A stretch of 64,000 nt of DNA from Ferrimonas futtsuensis DSM 18154 (lineage in GTDB: Bacteria > Pseudomonadota > Gammaproteobacteria > Enterobacterales > Shewanellaceae), in contig NZ_AUGL01000006.1 in the NCBI RefSeq assembly GCF_000422645.1, forward strand, positions 124,001-188,000, in the 5' to 3' direction. Below, piece after piece: positions 1 to 9,269 of the stretch. The translations under genes and the position numbers were made by a program. The notes beneath the pieces were generated by a model. That model made no database searches, was not told the DNA's origin, and saw nothing but the letters and a program-made list of their open reading frames with translations. Position 1 is the stretch's first letter. Each line of letters starts with the position of its first letter.

Positions 1-3000
1 GTCCTGCCCATGCTGGAGAACTTCGGTCTGCGGGTGATTGGCGAGCGACCCTACTGCATCAATACCGCCGACGGACAGGTTTACTGGGTGCTCGACTTCA
101 ACATGACCCTGTCGGGCAAGACAGAAGTGGACATCAATGCGGCTCAGGCACGTTTCCAGGAAGCGTTCGCCAAGGTGTGGGCCAGGGATCTTGAGGATGA
201 TGGCTTCAACCGGCTGATCCTCTCTGCGGGCATGACCGGTCGCGAGGCCAGTGTGCTGCGCTCCTACGCCAAATATATGCGTCAGATCGACGGCACTTTC
301 TCGCAGACCTACGTCGAGGAGACGCTGGCCGAGTACCCTCACATCGCCTCTCTGCTGGTGAAGATGTTCGATCGCAAGTTCAACCCAGGCTCCAAAGCCA
401 AGCGGGATCTGGAAAAGCAGATCGACCAGGCCAACACCTATCTGGATGACGTGTCCAATCTGGATGACGATCGCATTATCCGTCGTTACATCGCCCTGAT
501 TCAGGCGACCTTGCGGACCAACTTCTATCAGCACGATGACCAGGGCCAACCCAAGAGCTACGTCTCCTACAAGTTCTCCCCGGCGGAGATCCCGGAGATG
601 CCGCTGCCGCTGCCCAAGTTTGAGATCTTTGTCTACTCTCCCCGGGTCGAGGGTGTCCACCTGCGCGGTGCCAAGGTGGCCCGGGGCGGCCTGCGCTGGT
701 CCGATCGCCGCGAAGACTTCCGTACCGAGGTGCTTGGTCTGGTCAAGGCCCAGCAGGTGAAGAACACCGTGATTGTGCCTTCCGGCGCCAAAGGCGGCTT
801 CGTGTGCAAGAACCTGCCCACCGACCGCGACGGCATGCTGGCGGAAGGTCAGGCCTGCTATAAGATTTTCATCAGTGCTTTGCTGGACATTACCGACAAC
901 ATTGTGGCCGGCCAACTGACGCCGCCGGATCGGGTGATTCGCCACGATGAGGATGACCCCTACCTGGTGGTGGCGGCGGATAAGGGCACAGCGACCTTCT
1001 CCGACATCGCCAATGCCATCTCTGAAAGCTACGACTTCTGGCTGGGCGATGCCTTCGCCTCCGGTGGTCAGTATGGTTATGACCATAAGAAGATGGGCAT
1101 CACCGCCCGCGGCGCCTGGGAGTCGGTCAAACGCCACTTCCGCGAGCTGGGTGTCAACTGCCAGACCACAGATTTCACCGTGTTGGGCGTGGGTGACATG
1201 GGGGGCGATGTATTTGGTAACGGCATGCTGCTCTCCAGGCACATTCGTCTGCAGGCCGCCTTCAACCACATGCACATCTTCATCGACCCCAACCCGGATT
1301 CAGCCAGCTCCTACGCCGAGCGTGAGCGTCTGTTCAAGCTTCCCCGTTCCACCTGGGAGGACTACAACGGCGAGCTGATCTCCGAAGGGGGCGGTGTTTT
1401 CAACCGCAGCGCCAAGTCGATCAAGCTGACGCCTCAGATTAAGGCGATGATCGGCACCAACAAGAACCAGATGGCCCCCAATGAACTGATTCGGCAGCTG
1501 CTGATGATGGAGGTCGATCTGTTGTGGAACGGTGGCATCGGTACCTACGTCAAGGCCGTGACCGAGACCGACGTCGATGTGGGGGACCGTGCCAACGACG
1601 TGCTGCGGGTCAATGGCAGTGAACTGCGCGCCAAGGTGGTGGGCGAGGGTGGCAACCTGGGTCTGACTCAGCTGGGCCGCATCGAGTACGCCAAGCGTGG
1701 CGGTCGCATCAACACCGACTTCATCGACAATGTTGGAGGCGTGGACTGTTCCGATAACGAAGTGAACATCAAGATTCTGCTGAATCAGCTGGTGGCCCAA
1801 GGCGATCTCACCATCAAGCAGCGCAACCAGCTGCTGGAGAAGATGACCGATGAGGTGGCCGAGATTGTATTGCAGGATTGTCGCGACCAGGCTCAGTCCA
1901 TCTCCGTCACCGAGGTGCTCAACTCGGATCAGCTCAAGGAACAGATCCGCTTTATGCAGCACCTGGAGAAGGCGGGCAAGCTGGACCGTGCCCTGGAGTT
2001 TCTTCCCAATGAGGATGAGCTCAATGAGCGCCAACTCTCCGGCGTCGGTCTGACCCGCCCCGAGCTGTCGGTGCTGGTGGCCTACGCCAAGATGGTGCTG
2101 AAGGAGCAGCTGGTTTCCGCCGAGATCACCGACAACGAGTTCCTGGCTCGCCGCCTGGTGGAGTACTTCCCTGTTGAGCTGCAGGATCGATTCTCCGCAC
2201 AGATGGCCACCCACCCCTTGAGAGGTGAGATCATTGCCACCAGCCTGGCCAATGACATCATCAACGAGATGGGCCTTAACTTCATCCAGCGTATGCAAGA
2301 TGAGACAGGCGCCGCAGTTGAGGAGGTGGCGATATGTTACACTGTCGCTTGTCAGGTCTTTGATCTCGAAGATCTTAAGCGACAAATCAACGCTCTTGAA
2401 GACGTTGATGCCCACAGGCAGAGCGAACTGTTTAATCAGGTGCGGCGCACGTTGAGGCGGGTAACCCGTTGGTTCCTGCGTCATCGCAACCGCAGCCTCA
2501 GCATCGAAGCCGAAGCGGAGTTTTACCGCGGTGTGGTGGAGGAGCTGGATGCAGGCTTCGACGGATTCCTGGTGGAGGACGAAGTGGCGCAACTCTCAGA
2601 AGACGAAAGCGCCATGGTGGAGCAGGGCATTACGCCAGAACTGGCGTGCCGCATGTCCCACTTAAGTACCCTGTTCTCCGCACTGGATATCGCCGAAGTC
2701 GCGAAGTCTGAAGGCAAACCGGTGGCCCTGGTGGCCGAAACCTACTTTAAACTGGGTGCCGGTATCGAACTGCACTGGTTCCTGAATCAGATCAGCCAGC
2801 AGCCGGTGACCAACCACTGGCAGGCATTGGCGCGGGCAGCGTTCCGCGAAGATCTGGACTGGCAGCAGCGCATGCTTACCTCGGTGGTGCTCAAAAACTG
2901 CCAGGGCGAGTGCAGCGCCGACGCCATCATTAACCAGTGGGTAGAAGAGAATGAACAGACCCTGGATAGATGGTTACACATGATGGCTGAGTTCCACAGC

Positions 3001-3084
3001 TCCAAGACACACGAATTTGCAAAATTCTCTGTTGCCCTGCGGGAGTTGAACCTGCTTATCATGCGTTGTAATTCCCATGGTTAA
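1..3084 (+). CDS. gdhB: NAD-specific glutamate dehydrogenase, large type (5' truncated)
   Basis: C-terminal 1027 residues of a large (about 180-kDa class) NAD-glutamate dehydrogenase, which converts glutamate to 2-oxoglutarate and ammonia in the cytosol. The reading frame is open from base 1, so the N-terminal regulatory part lies outside the window. The glycine-rich segment GGLRWSDRREDFRTEV followed by PSGAKGGF (catalytic-lysine region) and the Rossmann-type stretch VLGVGDMGGDVFGNGM are visible. The long C-terminal helical domain typical of this class follows. The enzyme is usually used for catabolic glutamate breakdown. A strong terminator separates it from pyrD. Family assignment is secure; the symbol gdhB follows the usage for this large class and is not certain. 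Confidence 0.93.
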   Translation, partial: VLPMLENFGLRVIGERPYCINTADGQVYWVLDFNMTLSGKTEVDINAAQARFQEAFAKVWARDLEDDGFNRLILSAGMTGREASVLRSYAKYMRQIDGTFSQTYVEETLAEYPHIASLLVKMFDRKFNPGSKAKRDLEKQIDQANTYLDDVSNLDDDRIIRRYIALIQATLRTNFYQHDDQGQPKSYVSYKFSPAEIPEMPLPLPKFEIFVYSPRVEGVHLRGAKVARGGLRWSDRREDFRTEVLGLVKAQQVKNTVIVPSGAKGGFVCKNLPTDRDGMLAEGQACYKIFISALLDITDNIVAGQLTPPDRVIRHDEDDPYLVVAADKGTATFSDIANAISESYDFWLGDAFASGGQYGYDHKKMGITARGAWESVKRHFRELGVNCQTTDFTVLGVGDMGGDVFGNGMLLSRHIRLQAAFNHMHIFIDPNPDSASSYAERERLFKLPRSTWEDYNGELISEGGGVFNRSAKSIKLTPQIKAMIGTNKNQMAPNELIRQLLMMEVDLLWNGGIGTYVKAVTETDVDVGDRANDVLRVNGSELRAKVVGEGGNLGLTQLGRIEYAKRGGRINTDFIDNVGGVDCSDNEVNIKILLNQLVAQGDLTIKQRNQLLEKMTDEVAEIVLQDCRDQAQSISVTEVLNSDQLKEQIRFMQHLEKAGKLDRALEFLPNEDELNERQLSGVGLTRPELSVLVAYAKMVLKEQLVSAEITDNEFLARRLVEYFPVELQDRFSAQMATHPLRGEIIATSLANDIINEMGLNFIQRMQDETGAAVEEVAICYTVACQVFDLEDLKRQINALEDVDAHRQSELFNQVRRTLRRVTRWFLRHRNRSLSIEAEAEFYRGVVEELDAGFDGFLVEDEVAQLSEDESAMVEQGITPELACRMSHLSTLFSALDIAEVAKSEGKPVALVAETYFKLGAGIELHWFLNQISQQPVTNHWQALARAAFREDLDWQQRMLTSVVLKNCQGECSADAIINQWVEENEQTLDRWLHMMAEFHSSKTHEFAKFSVALRELNLLIMRCNSHG

Positions 3085-3097
3085 CCCATAACACCAG

Positions 3098-3127
3098 AAG
3101 CCTCGGCAATCAGCCGGGGCTTTTTTT
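3098..3127 (+). terminator. Rho-independent terminator after gdhB
   Basis: GC-rich inverted repeat (AAGCCTCGGC paired with GCCGGGGCTT) followed by a run of seven T. It ends only about 18 bases before the pyrD start. Confidence 0.85.
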
Positions 3128-3144
3128 CGGTAGGAGAAAACACA

Positions 3145-4170
3145 TTGTTCTATAAGATTGCACAAAAGTTCTTGTTCCAGACCAATCCGGAATTCGCCCA
3201 TAACTTTGCAATCACTTCCCTGCGATGCACCGCCGGCACGCCGCTGGCGATGTTCTACAGTCAGAAGCTGCCTGCAGCCCCGGTAGAGTGCATGGGCCTG
3301 ACCTTTCCCAATCCGGTGGGTCTGGCTGCCGGCATGGACAAAGATGGTGAAAGCATCGATGCCTTCGTTGCCATGGGCTTTGGCCACATCGAGGTGGGGA
3401 CGGTGACCCCACGTCCGCAACCTGGCAACGACAAGCCCCGCGCTTTCCGTCTGCGTCCGGCTAAGGCGATCATCAACCGTATGGGCTTTAATAACCTCGG
3501 CGTCGACAACCTGGTCAAAAACATTAAAAACAGCAACCGGGGCGACGCCATTATTGGTGTGAATATCGGAAAGAATAAGACCACGCCACTGGAAGAGGGG
3601 AAGAACGATTACCTCTTCTGTATGGATAAAGTCTATGAAGTCGCCGATTACATTGCGGTGAATATTTCGTCACCCAACACCCCTGGTCTGCGCTCATTAC
3701 AATATGGTGCCATGCTGGATGATTTGCTTGGCTCACTGAAAGAGAGGCAGGAAGCACTGGCTAAGCAATATGGTCGCTATGTGCCTATTGCGCTAAAAAT
3801 TGCTCCTGACCTCAGTGATGAAGAACTCAAGCAGATATGCGATGCGCTGATCAAATTTAAGTTTGATGGGGTTATCGCCACCAATACCACCTTGGACAGA
3901 GACGCGGTGAAACACCTGCCTGAACATGTCGAGACCGGTGGATTGTCCGGTGCACCTTTGACCCAACGTGCCACTGAAGTCATTGCCAAAACTGCGGAAT
4001 ACCTCGATGGTGCTATGCCAATCATTGGGGTAGGTGGCATCGGCAGCGGCCAGGATGCGATGGATAAGATCGACGCGGGTGCCAAAATTGTTCAAATTTA
4101 CACTGGATTTATATACGAAGGTCCAGAATTGATTAAGTCGATCACCGAAGATTTTCTTAAGAGAAAATAA
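3145..4170 (+). CDS. pyrD: Dihydroorotate dehydrogenase (quinone), class 2
   Basis: 341-residue membrane-associated FMN enzyme that oxidises dihydroorotate to orotate with quinone, the fourth step of pyrimidine synthesis. Visible motifs are [20 protein letters not shown], the [14 protein letters not shown] block, [20 protein letters not shown] (catalytic Ser region) and the phosphate-binding [13 protein letters not shown]. The length matches class 2 enzymes. The chosen start is TTG, nine bases after TAGGAG, and the N-terminus [20 protein letters not shown] aligns with the family's amphipathic membrane helix. Codon use becomes more AT-rich in the second half, continuing into the zapC upstream region. 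It lies upstream of zapC, as in Escherichia coli. Confidence 0.96.
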   Translation: MFYKIAQKFLFQTNPEFAHNFAITSLRCTAGTPLAMFYSQKLPAAPVECMGLTFPNPVGLAAGMDKDGESIDAFVAMGFGHIEVGTVTPRPQPGNDKPRAFRLRPAKAIINRMGFNNLGVDNLVKNIKNSNRGDAIIGVNIGKNKTTPLEEGKNDYLFCMDKVYEVADYIAVNISSPNTPGLRSLQYGAMLDDLLGSLKERQEALAKQYGRYVPIALKIAPDLSDEELKQICDALIKFKFDGVIATNTTLDRDAVKHLPEHVETGGLSGAPLTQRATEVIAKTAEYLDGAMPIIGVGGIGSGQDAMDKIDAGAKIVQIYTGFIYEGPELIKSITEDFLKRK

Positions 4171-4190
4171 GGATCGAACAAATAATGATC

Positions 4191-4214
4191 AGGCCACCTA
4201 AGGTGGCCTTTTTT
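4191..4214 (+). terminator. Rho-independent terminator after pyrD
   Basis: Perfect stem AGGCCACCT / AGGTGGCCT with a one-base loop as written, followed by a T run. Confidence 0.85.
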
Positions 4215-4221
4215 ATTTATT

Positions 4222-4267
4222 AGATCAAAAAACGATCGGGGATCCATAAGATCCCACCTTTTGATCT
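4222..4267. repeat. Nested palindrome with a cluster of GATC sites upstream of zapC
   Basis: Outer arms AGATCAAAA (4222-4230) and TTTTGATCT (4259-4267) enclose inner arms GGGATC (4239-4244) and GATCCC (4250-4255). GATC occurs at 4223, 4234, 4241, 4250 and 4263, with another at 4284 and three more at 4140, 4172 and 4187. It lies between the pyrD terminator and the zapC start. A role in Dam-methylation-dependent control is inference. Confidence 0.6.
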
Positions 4268-4371
4268 TTTCTTTTAATAATAAGATCCGTAAAATAATTT
4301 GTTTTATTTCTTGCTCATTCCTGAATAGATGGATTAGTATAAAATTCATCCATAAAGAAAGGATGCCTCTC

Positions 4372-4911
4372 ATGTTGCTTATGCCCACATCAAATTGGCG
4401 TTGGTTCTTCGAACCGCAACACTCCAGGTTGGCTCTCGACCTCGGAGATGAAATGGTATTCCTTACTCCCTATGACGCGGGGCAGTTAATTCCCGACGCT
4501 CTCCATGGCATGCCATTCTGTGCCGAGCACGCTGAGTTCTACACCCGCTGCCTGCAGGAGCTGAGCAAACAGCTGAACCTGGCTGAACCTCAGTTGGTGC
4601 AGATTGCACTCAATGCCACCGCCCTGAGTTTCTTCGCCCTGCCAAGAATGCCCAAGAGCTGGTACTTCAACCACAGCCAGAGCATTGTCTACAGCAAGGC
4701 CGCCAAAGTGTGCCGCCTATACACCGAGCAGGGCCCAGGCCTGTTTGTGGTGGTCCAGGCGGAGGAGCGCAGCTCATTGCTGATGCTGATCTCCGAAACT
4801 CTGGAACTGGGTGGCAACAAGAAAATGGCGCCTTTCGATGCCATCAAGGTGATGAACGATCGCCTGGCACCCGCCCCCAAGGCTCTCAGTCAGGCCTTCA
4901 CCGCCGCCTGA
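4372..4911 (+). CDS. zapC: Cell division protein ZapC
   Basis: 179-residue cytosolic FtsZ-ring-associated protein; in E. coli ZapC binds FtsZ and promotes bundling. Recognisable by the N-terminal NWRWFFEPQHSRLALDL, the central PKSWYF block and the near-C-terminal DAIKVMNDRL, all in the order seen in E. coli ZapC. The frame stays open further upstream, but ATG 4372 has AAAGGA about eight bases before it, and the upstream extension is AT-rich and not conserved-looking. The position after pyrD matches E. coli. The upstream region is unusually dense in GATC sites. Confidence 0.88.
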   Translation: MLLMPTSNWRWFFEPQHSRLALDLGDEMVFLTPYDAGQLIPDALHGMPFCAEHAEFYTRCLQELSKQLNLAEPQLVQIALNATALSFFALPRMPKSWYFNHSQSIVYSKAAKVCRLYTEQGPGLFVVVQAEERSSLLMLISETLELGGNKKMAPFDAIKVMNDRLAPAPKALSQAFTAA

Positions 4912-5006
4912 TTGGTGGTATTTCCATCAGCTTTAGGCCATTTCGGTCAGCTCTCAACGGCACTTAAGGGTATACTACTCCCTTTAATATCAACTGCCGG
5001 AATAGC

Positions 5007-7130
5007 ATGAAGCGTTTTTACGCCGCCGTTCCCAAGGGGCTTGAGTACCTCTTGGTGGATGAGCTGAAAGAATTGGGGGCCCAGGAGGTCCGAGAAGGCC
5101 TGGCCGTAGTCCATTTCCAGGCGGATCTGACGACTGCTTACCGTATCTGCCTCTGGTCCCGCCTGGGCAGCCGGGTGGTCATGGTGATCAACGAACTGGA
5201 GTTCGAGGACGCCGACGATCTCTACTACCAGGTCAAGGACATTCACTGGCCGTCTCTGTTTAACAGCCTGCGCGGCTTTATGGTGGACTTCCACGGTACC
5301 AACCGGGAGATCCGCAACAGCCAGTTCGGTGCCCTCAAGGTGAAGGACGCCGTAGTGGACTGCTTCATGGAGGAGTGCGGTCAGCGTCCCGGGATCACCA
5401 AGAAGGATCCCGAGATTCGCATCGACGCCGTACTCAAAGGCAACAAACTCAGCCTGGGTCTGAACTTCGCCGGCGCGCCACTGCACCAGCGCGGCTATCG
5501 CACCGAACGCGGGCAGGCGCCCCTGCGGGAGAACCTGGCGGCCGCCATGCTGATTCGCTCCGGCTGGGCCAAAGACACCTCGCTTCCCCTGGTGGACCCC
5601 TTCTGTGGTTCCGGCACTCTGCTGATTGAAGCGGCGATGATGGCCGCCGATAAGGCGCCGGGCCTGCTGCGAGAGCACTGGGGTTTCCACGCCTGGCTGG
5701 GCCACGACGAGGCCCTGTGGCAGCAGATGCACGCCGAAGCGTCGCTGCGTGCCAACCGCGGCCTCAACGCGTGCACAACGCCGCTGGCTGGCCGCGATCT
5801 GGACGGTCAGGTGTTGACCCTGGCCAAGCACAACGCCAAGCGCGCCGGGGTGCGCCACCTCATCGAATTTGAACAGGGTGACGCCCTGGAGGCACGCCCC
5901 ATCGGCGATCAGCCCGGTTTTGTGGTCACCAACCCGCCCTATGGCGAGCGTCTGGGCAACCTGTCCGGGCTCATCGGCCTCTACAGCGAACTGGGTCAGA
6001 GCTTCAAGCGCCACTGGGGCGACTGGCGGCTGAGCCTGCTCTGCTCCGAGGAGATGCTGTTCAACGCCCTGCGTATGCGCGCGGACAAAGAGTACCGCCT
6101 GTTTAACTCCAACCTGGAGGTGAAACTGTGCAACTACGCCATCAAGGGGCGCTCGGAAGAGGAGCTGGCCAAGGCGGCACCGGCCCCGCTGGGTGGGGAG
6201 GAGTTTGCCAATCGCCTGCGTAAGAACCTCAAGCTGCGCAAACGCTGGCTGAAGAAACAGGATATCGACTGCTATCGTCTCTACGATGCGGACCTGCCCG
6301 ATTACAACGTCGCGGTGGACCGTTACCAGGATTGGATCGTGGTGCAGGAGTACGCGCCGCCCAAGAGTGTCGACGAAGCCAAAGCCAAGGCCCGCCTGGT
6401 GGACGTCATGGGGCAGATCCCCATGGTGCTGGAGGTGGACCCGGCGCGGATCATCCTCAAAACGCGCCAGCGTCAGAAGGGCAAGAACCAGTACGAGAAG
6501 CGCAATACCCGCTCCGTAGACCTGGTGGCCAACGAGTATGGCGCCAAGTTCAAGGTGAACCTCACCGAGTATCTGGATACCGGTCTGTTTCTGGATCATC
6601 GCCTGGCCAGGCAGATGATTCAGCAAAACAGCAAGGGCAAGTCCTTCCTCAATCTGTTTGCTTACACCGGCAGTGCGTCGGTGCATGCCGCCCTGGGCGG
6701 CGCCAAGTCCACCACCACGGTAGACATGTCCAATACCTACCTGGGCTGGGCCGAGGACAACTTCGAGCTGAACGGCCTCAAGGGGCGTCAGCACCAGTTT
6801 GTCCAGGCGGACTGCCTGCAGTGGCTGGAGCGCTGCAATCAGCAGTACGACTTCATCTTTATCGATCCGCCGACCTTCTCCAACTCCAAGAGGATGCAGG
6901 CCAGCTTCGATGTGCAGCGGGACCACCTGGTGCTGATGCGCAACCTAAAGCGTCTCCTGCGCCCGGGCGGCACCATCTTGTTCTCCAACAACAAGCGCAA
7001 CTTCAAGATGGACCTGGAGGGGATGGCGGAGTTGGGCCTGAGTGCCAAAAACATCAGCGACCAGACCCTGTCCGAGGATTTTGCCCGCAACAAGCAGATC
7101 CACAACGCCTGGCTGGTCAGCCATGTCTGA
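5007..7130 (+). CDS. rlmL: 23S rRNA m2G2445/m7G2069 bifunctional methyltransferase
   Basis: 707 residues, the length of fused RlmKL. It methylates G2445 (N2) and G2069 (N7) of 23S rRNA during 50S assembly. The order is: N-terminal ferredoxin-like/THUMP region (residues about 1-155), first SAM methyltransferase with DPFCGSGTLLIEAA and NPPYGERLG, then the second methyltransferase with FLNLFAYTGSASVHAALGGA and the IDPPTFSNSKRM motif. The stop overlaps the start of the small thioredoxin-fold gene by eight bases, indicating translational coupling. Same neighbourhood as in E. coli (upstream of uup). Confidence 0.96.
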   Translation: MKRFYAAVPKGLEYLLVDELKELGAQEVREGLAVVHFQADLTTAYRICLWSRLGSRVVMVINELEFEDADDLYYQVKDIHWPSLFNSLRGFMVDFHGTNREIRNSQFGALKVKDAVVDCFMEECGQRPGITKKDPEIRIDAVLKGNKLSLGLNFAGAPLHQRGYRTERGQAPLRENLAAAMLIRSGWAKDTSLPLVDPFCGSGTLLIEAAMMAADKAPGLLREHWGFHAWLGHDEALWQQMHAEASLRANRGLNACTTPLAGRDLDGQVLTLAKHNAKRAGVRHLIEFEQGDALEARPIGDQPGFVVTNPPYGERLGNLSGLIGLYSELGQSFKRHWGDWRLSLLCSEEMLFNALRMRADKEYRLFNSNLEVKLCNYAIKGRSEEELAKAAPAPLGGEEFANRLRKNLKLRKRWLKKQDIDCYRLYDADLPDYNVAVDRYQDWIVVQEYAPPKSVDEAKAKARLVDVMGQIPMVLEVDPARIILKTRQRQKGKNQYEKRNTRSVDLVANEYGAKFKVNLTEYLDTGLFLDHRLARQMIQQNSKGKSFLNLFAYTGSASVHAALGGAKSTTTVDMSNTYLGWAEDNFELNGLKGRQHQFVQADCLQWLERCNQQYDFIFIDPPTFSNSKRMQASFDVQRDHLVLMRNLKRLLRPGGTILFSNNKRNFKMDLEGMAELGLSAKNISDQTLSEDFARNKQIHNAWLVSHV

Positions 7131-7350
7131 ACCGGTTCTCTACCACACCGACGGCTGTCACCTGTGTGAACAGGCCGCCGCACTGCTGACCCGGCTGGGT
7201 CAGCGGTTTACCTGGGTGGACATCGTGGATTCGCCGGAACTGGTCGAGCGCTACGGCGTCCGCATTCCCGTGATTCGGCGCAGTGATGGCGCGGAACTGG
7301 GCTGGCCCTTTGAGCTGGCCGAACTCGAACGATTTTTGGAAGATTCATGA
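7123..7350 (+). CDS. Glutaredoxin-like (DUF836) small protein
   Basis: 75-residue thioredoxin-fold protein with the N-terminal YHTDGCHLCEQA motif (CxxC), a conserved cis-proline segment RIPVIRR and an acidic C-terminus. This matches the short DUF836/glutaredoxin-like family often found between rlmL and uup. Start ATG 7123 overlaps the rlmL stop, and the stop overlaps the uup start (ATGA), so all three are probably one operon. A disulfide or redox role is likely from the CxxC, but the substrate is not known. Confidence 0.82.
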   Translation: MSEPVLYHTDGCHLCEQAAALLTRLGQRFTWVDIVDSPELVERYGVRIPVIRRSDGAELGWPFELAELERFLEDS

Positions 7351-9260
7351 GCCTGATACGCATCAACGACGGCCAGCTCGCCTTTGGCCATATCCCCATG
7401 TTGGACCACGCCGAATTTGTGCTGGAAAACCGAGAGCGCGTGTGTCTGGTCGGTCGTAATGGCGCCGGCAAGTCCAGCCTGCTTAAGGTTCTGGCCGGTT
7501 TGCAGGAGCTGGACGATGGCACCATCACCAGCGACAGTGGAATCAAGATCGCCTATCTGCCACAGGACCCACCAAGAACTCAGCAGGGCAGCGTATACCA
7601 TTATGTGGCCCTCGGCCTGGCTGAGGTCGGGGAGTTGCTGGAACGGTATCAGAGCACGAGCCAGAAAGTGGCCGAGGACCCCAGCGAGGCGAACCTGGCC
7701 AGGCTGCACCGCATCCAGGAGGAGATGGAGCAGAAGGGCGCCTGGAGTGCCGAGCAGCAAATTGAGCAGACGCTGAGCCGGCTTAACCTCAATGGTGATG
7801 TGCCCATGTCGGATCTCAGTGGTGGCTGGCAGCGCCGCGCCGCCCTGGCCCGAGCCCTGGTGCGTCGTCCCGATGTGTTGCTGTTGGATGAGCCCACCAA
7901 CCACCTGGACATCGATGCCATCGAGTGGCTGGAGGAGTTGCTCAAGGGCTTCGATGGCAGCATCGTGTTTGTTTCCCACGACCGTGGATTCATTCGCCGG
8001 GTGGCGACCCGGATTGTGGACCTGGACCGAGGCCAGCTCAACAGCTTCCCTGGAGACTACGAGCGTTACCTGGTTTCCAAGGAGGAGCTGCTGCGGGTGG
8101 AAGAGGAGCAGGCGGCGGAGTTTGACCGCAAGCTGGCCCTGGAGGAGACCTGGATCCGTCAGGGGATCAAGGCCAGACGAACCCGTAACGAAGGCCGGGT
8201 TCGAGCCCTCAAGGCGATGCGCCAGGAACGTGCCGAGCGTATTGGCCGTCAGGGCAACGCCAACATGAAGATGGAGGAGGGCACGCTCTCCGGAAAACTG
8301 GTGTTTGACATCAAGGGTCTGGGGTTTGCCTGGGAGGAGAAGACCATCGTCTCTCCCATGGACCGCCTGGTGACCCGGGGCGATCGCATTGCGCTGATCG
8401 GTCCCAACGGCTGTGGCAAGTCCACCCTGATCAAGCTGCTCCTGGGCAAGCTCGCGCCACAACAGGGCGAGGTAAAGCAAGGCACCAAGCTGGAGGTGGC
8501 CTACTTCGACCAGCATCGTAGCGATCTGGACCTCGACAGATCCGTTCAGGATAACGTCGCCGATGGCAAGCAGACGGTCAGCATCAATGGCCGGGATCGT
8601 CATGTGCTGGGCTATCTGCAGGACTTCCTGTTTGCCCCCGCCCGGGCACGCAGCCCGGTGCGCTCCCTCTCGGGTGGCGAGAAGAATCGACTGCTTCTCG
8701 CCAAACTCTTCCTCAAGCCCGCAAATTTGCTGGTTATGGATGAACCCACTAACGATCTTGATGTCGAAACCCTTGAACTGCTCGAGGCCAAGCTGGCCGA
8801 GTACTCTGGCACACTGCTGCTGGTTTCTCACGATAGGGAATTCATCGACAATACGGTGACCAGCACCTGGTGGTTCGGGGGCAATGGCCAGTGGCACGAG
8901 TATGTCGGTGGCTACAGCGACGCTCAGAGATTGGGGGCGCGTTTCTTCAGCGAGCTGCCGGAGGACGTCGAGCCGAAACCTGCCGCCGAAAAGGTGGAGA
9001 AGGAGAAAAAGGCTGACGCCCCCAAGGCGAAGAAGCTCTCCTACAAATTACAACGTGAACTTGATGCGCTTCCTGCTAAGATGGAGGCCCTCGAAGAGGC
9101 CATCGAAGCGACGCAGCAACAGATTGCTGATCCTGGTTTTTTTGACCAGGACTCGAATGACACAAATAAGATTCTGGCCAAGCTGGCCGAGGATGAACAG
9201 GAATTGGAGTGGTGTTTCAGCCGATGGGAAGAGCTGGAAACCATGAAAAGTTCAGGCTAA
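7347..9260 (+). CDS. uup: ABC-F ATPase Uup
   Basis: 637-residue soluble ABC-F protein without membrane segments. It has two nucleotide-binding domains: GRNGAGKSSL, signature LSGGWQRRAALARAL and LLLDEPTNHLD in the first, GPNGCGKSTL, LSGGEKNRLLLAKL and VMDEPTNDLD in the second. A charged linker lies between them and a C-terminal coiled coil (about residues 560-637, rich in Lys/Glu) is the Uup-type DNA-binding tail. ABC-F proteins act on the ribosome; uup mutants in E. coli show increased precise transposon excision. Translationally coupled to the preceding gene. Confidence 0.95.
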   Translation: MSLIRINDGQLAFGHIPMLDHAEFVLENRERVCLVGRNGAGKSSLLKVLAGLQELDDGTITSDSGIKIAYLPQDPPRTQQGSVYHYVALGLAEVGELLERYQSTSQKVAEDPSEANLARLHRIQEEMEQKGAWSAEQQIEQTLSRLNLNGDVPMSDLSGGWQRRAALARALVRRPDVLLLDEPTNHLDIDAIEWLEELLKGFDGSIVFVSHDRGFIRRVATRIVDLDRGQLNSFPGDYERYLVSKEELLRVEEEQAAEFDRKLALEETWIRQGIKARRTRNEGRVRALKAMRQERAERIGRQGNANMKMEEGTLSGKLVFDIKGLGFAWEEKTIVSPMDRLVTRGDRIALIGPNGCGKSTLIKLLLGKLAPQQGEVKQGTKLEVAYFDQHRSDLDLDRSVQDNVADGKQTVSINGRDRHVLGYLQDFLFAPARARSPVRSLSGGEKNRLLLAKLFLKPANLLVMDEPTNDLDVETLELLEAKLAEYSGTLLLVSHDREFIDNTVTSTWWFGGNGQWHEYVGGYSDAQRLGARFFSELPEDVEPKPAAEKVEKEKKADAPKAKKLSYKLQRELDALPAKMEALEEAIEATQQQIADPGFFDQDSNDTNKILAKLAEDEQELEWCFSRWEELETMKSSG

Positions 9261-9269
9261 GGGGAAACA

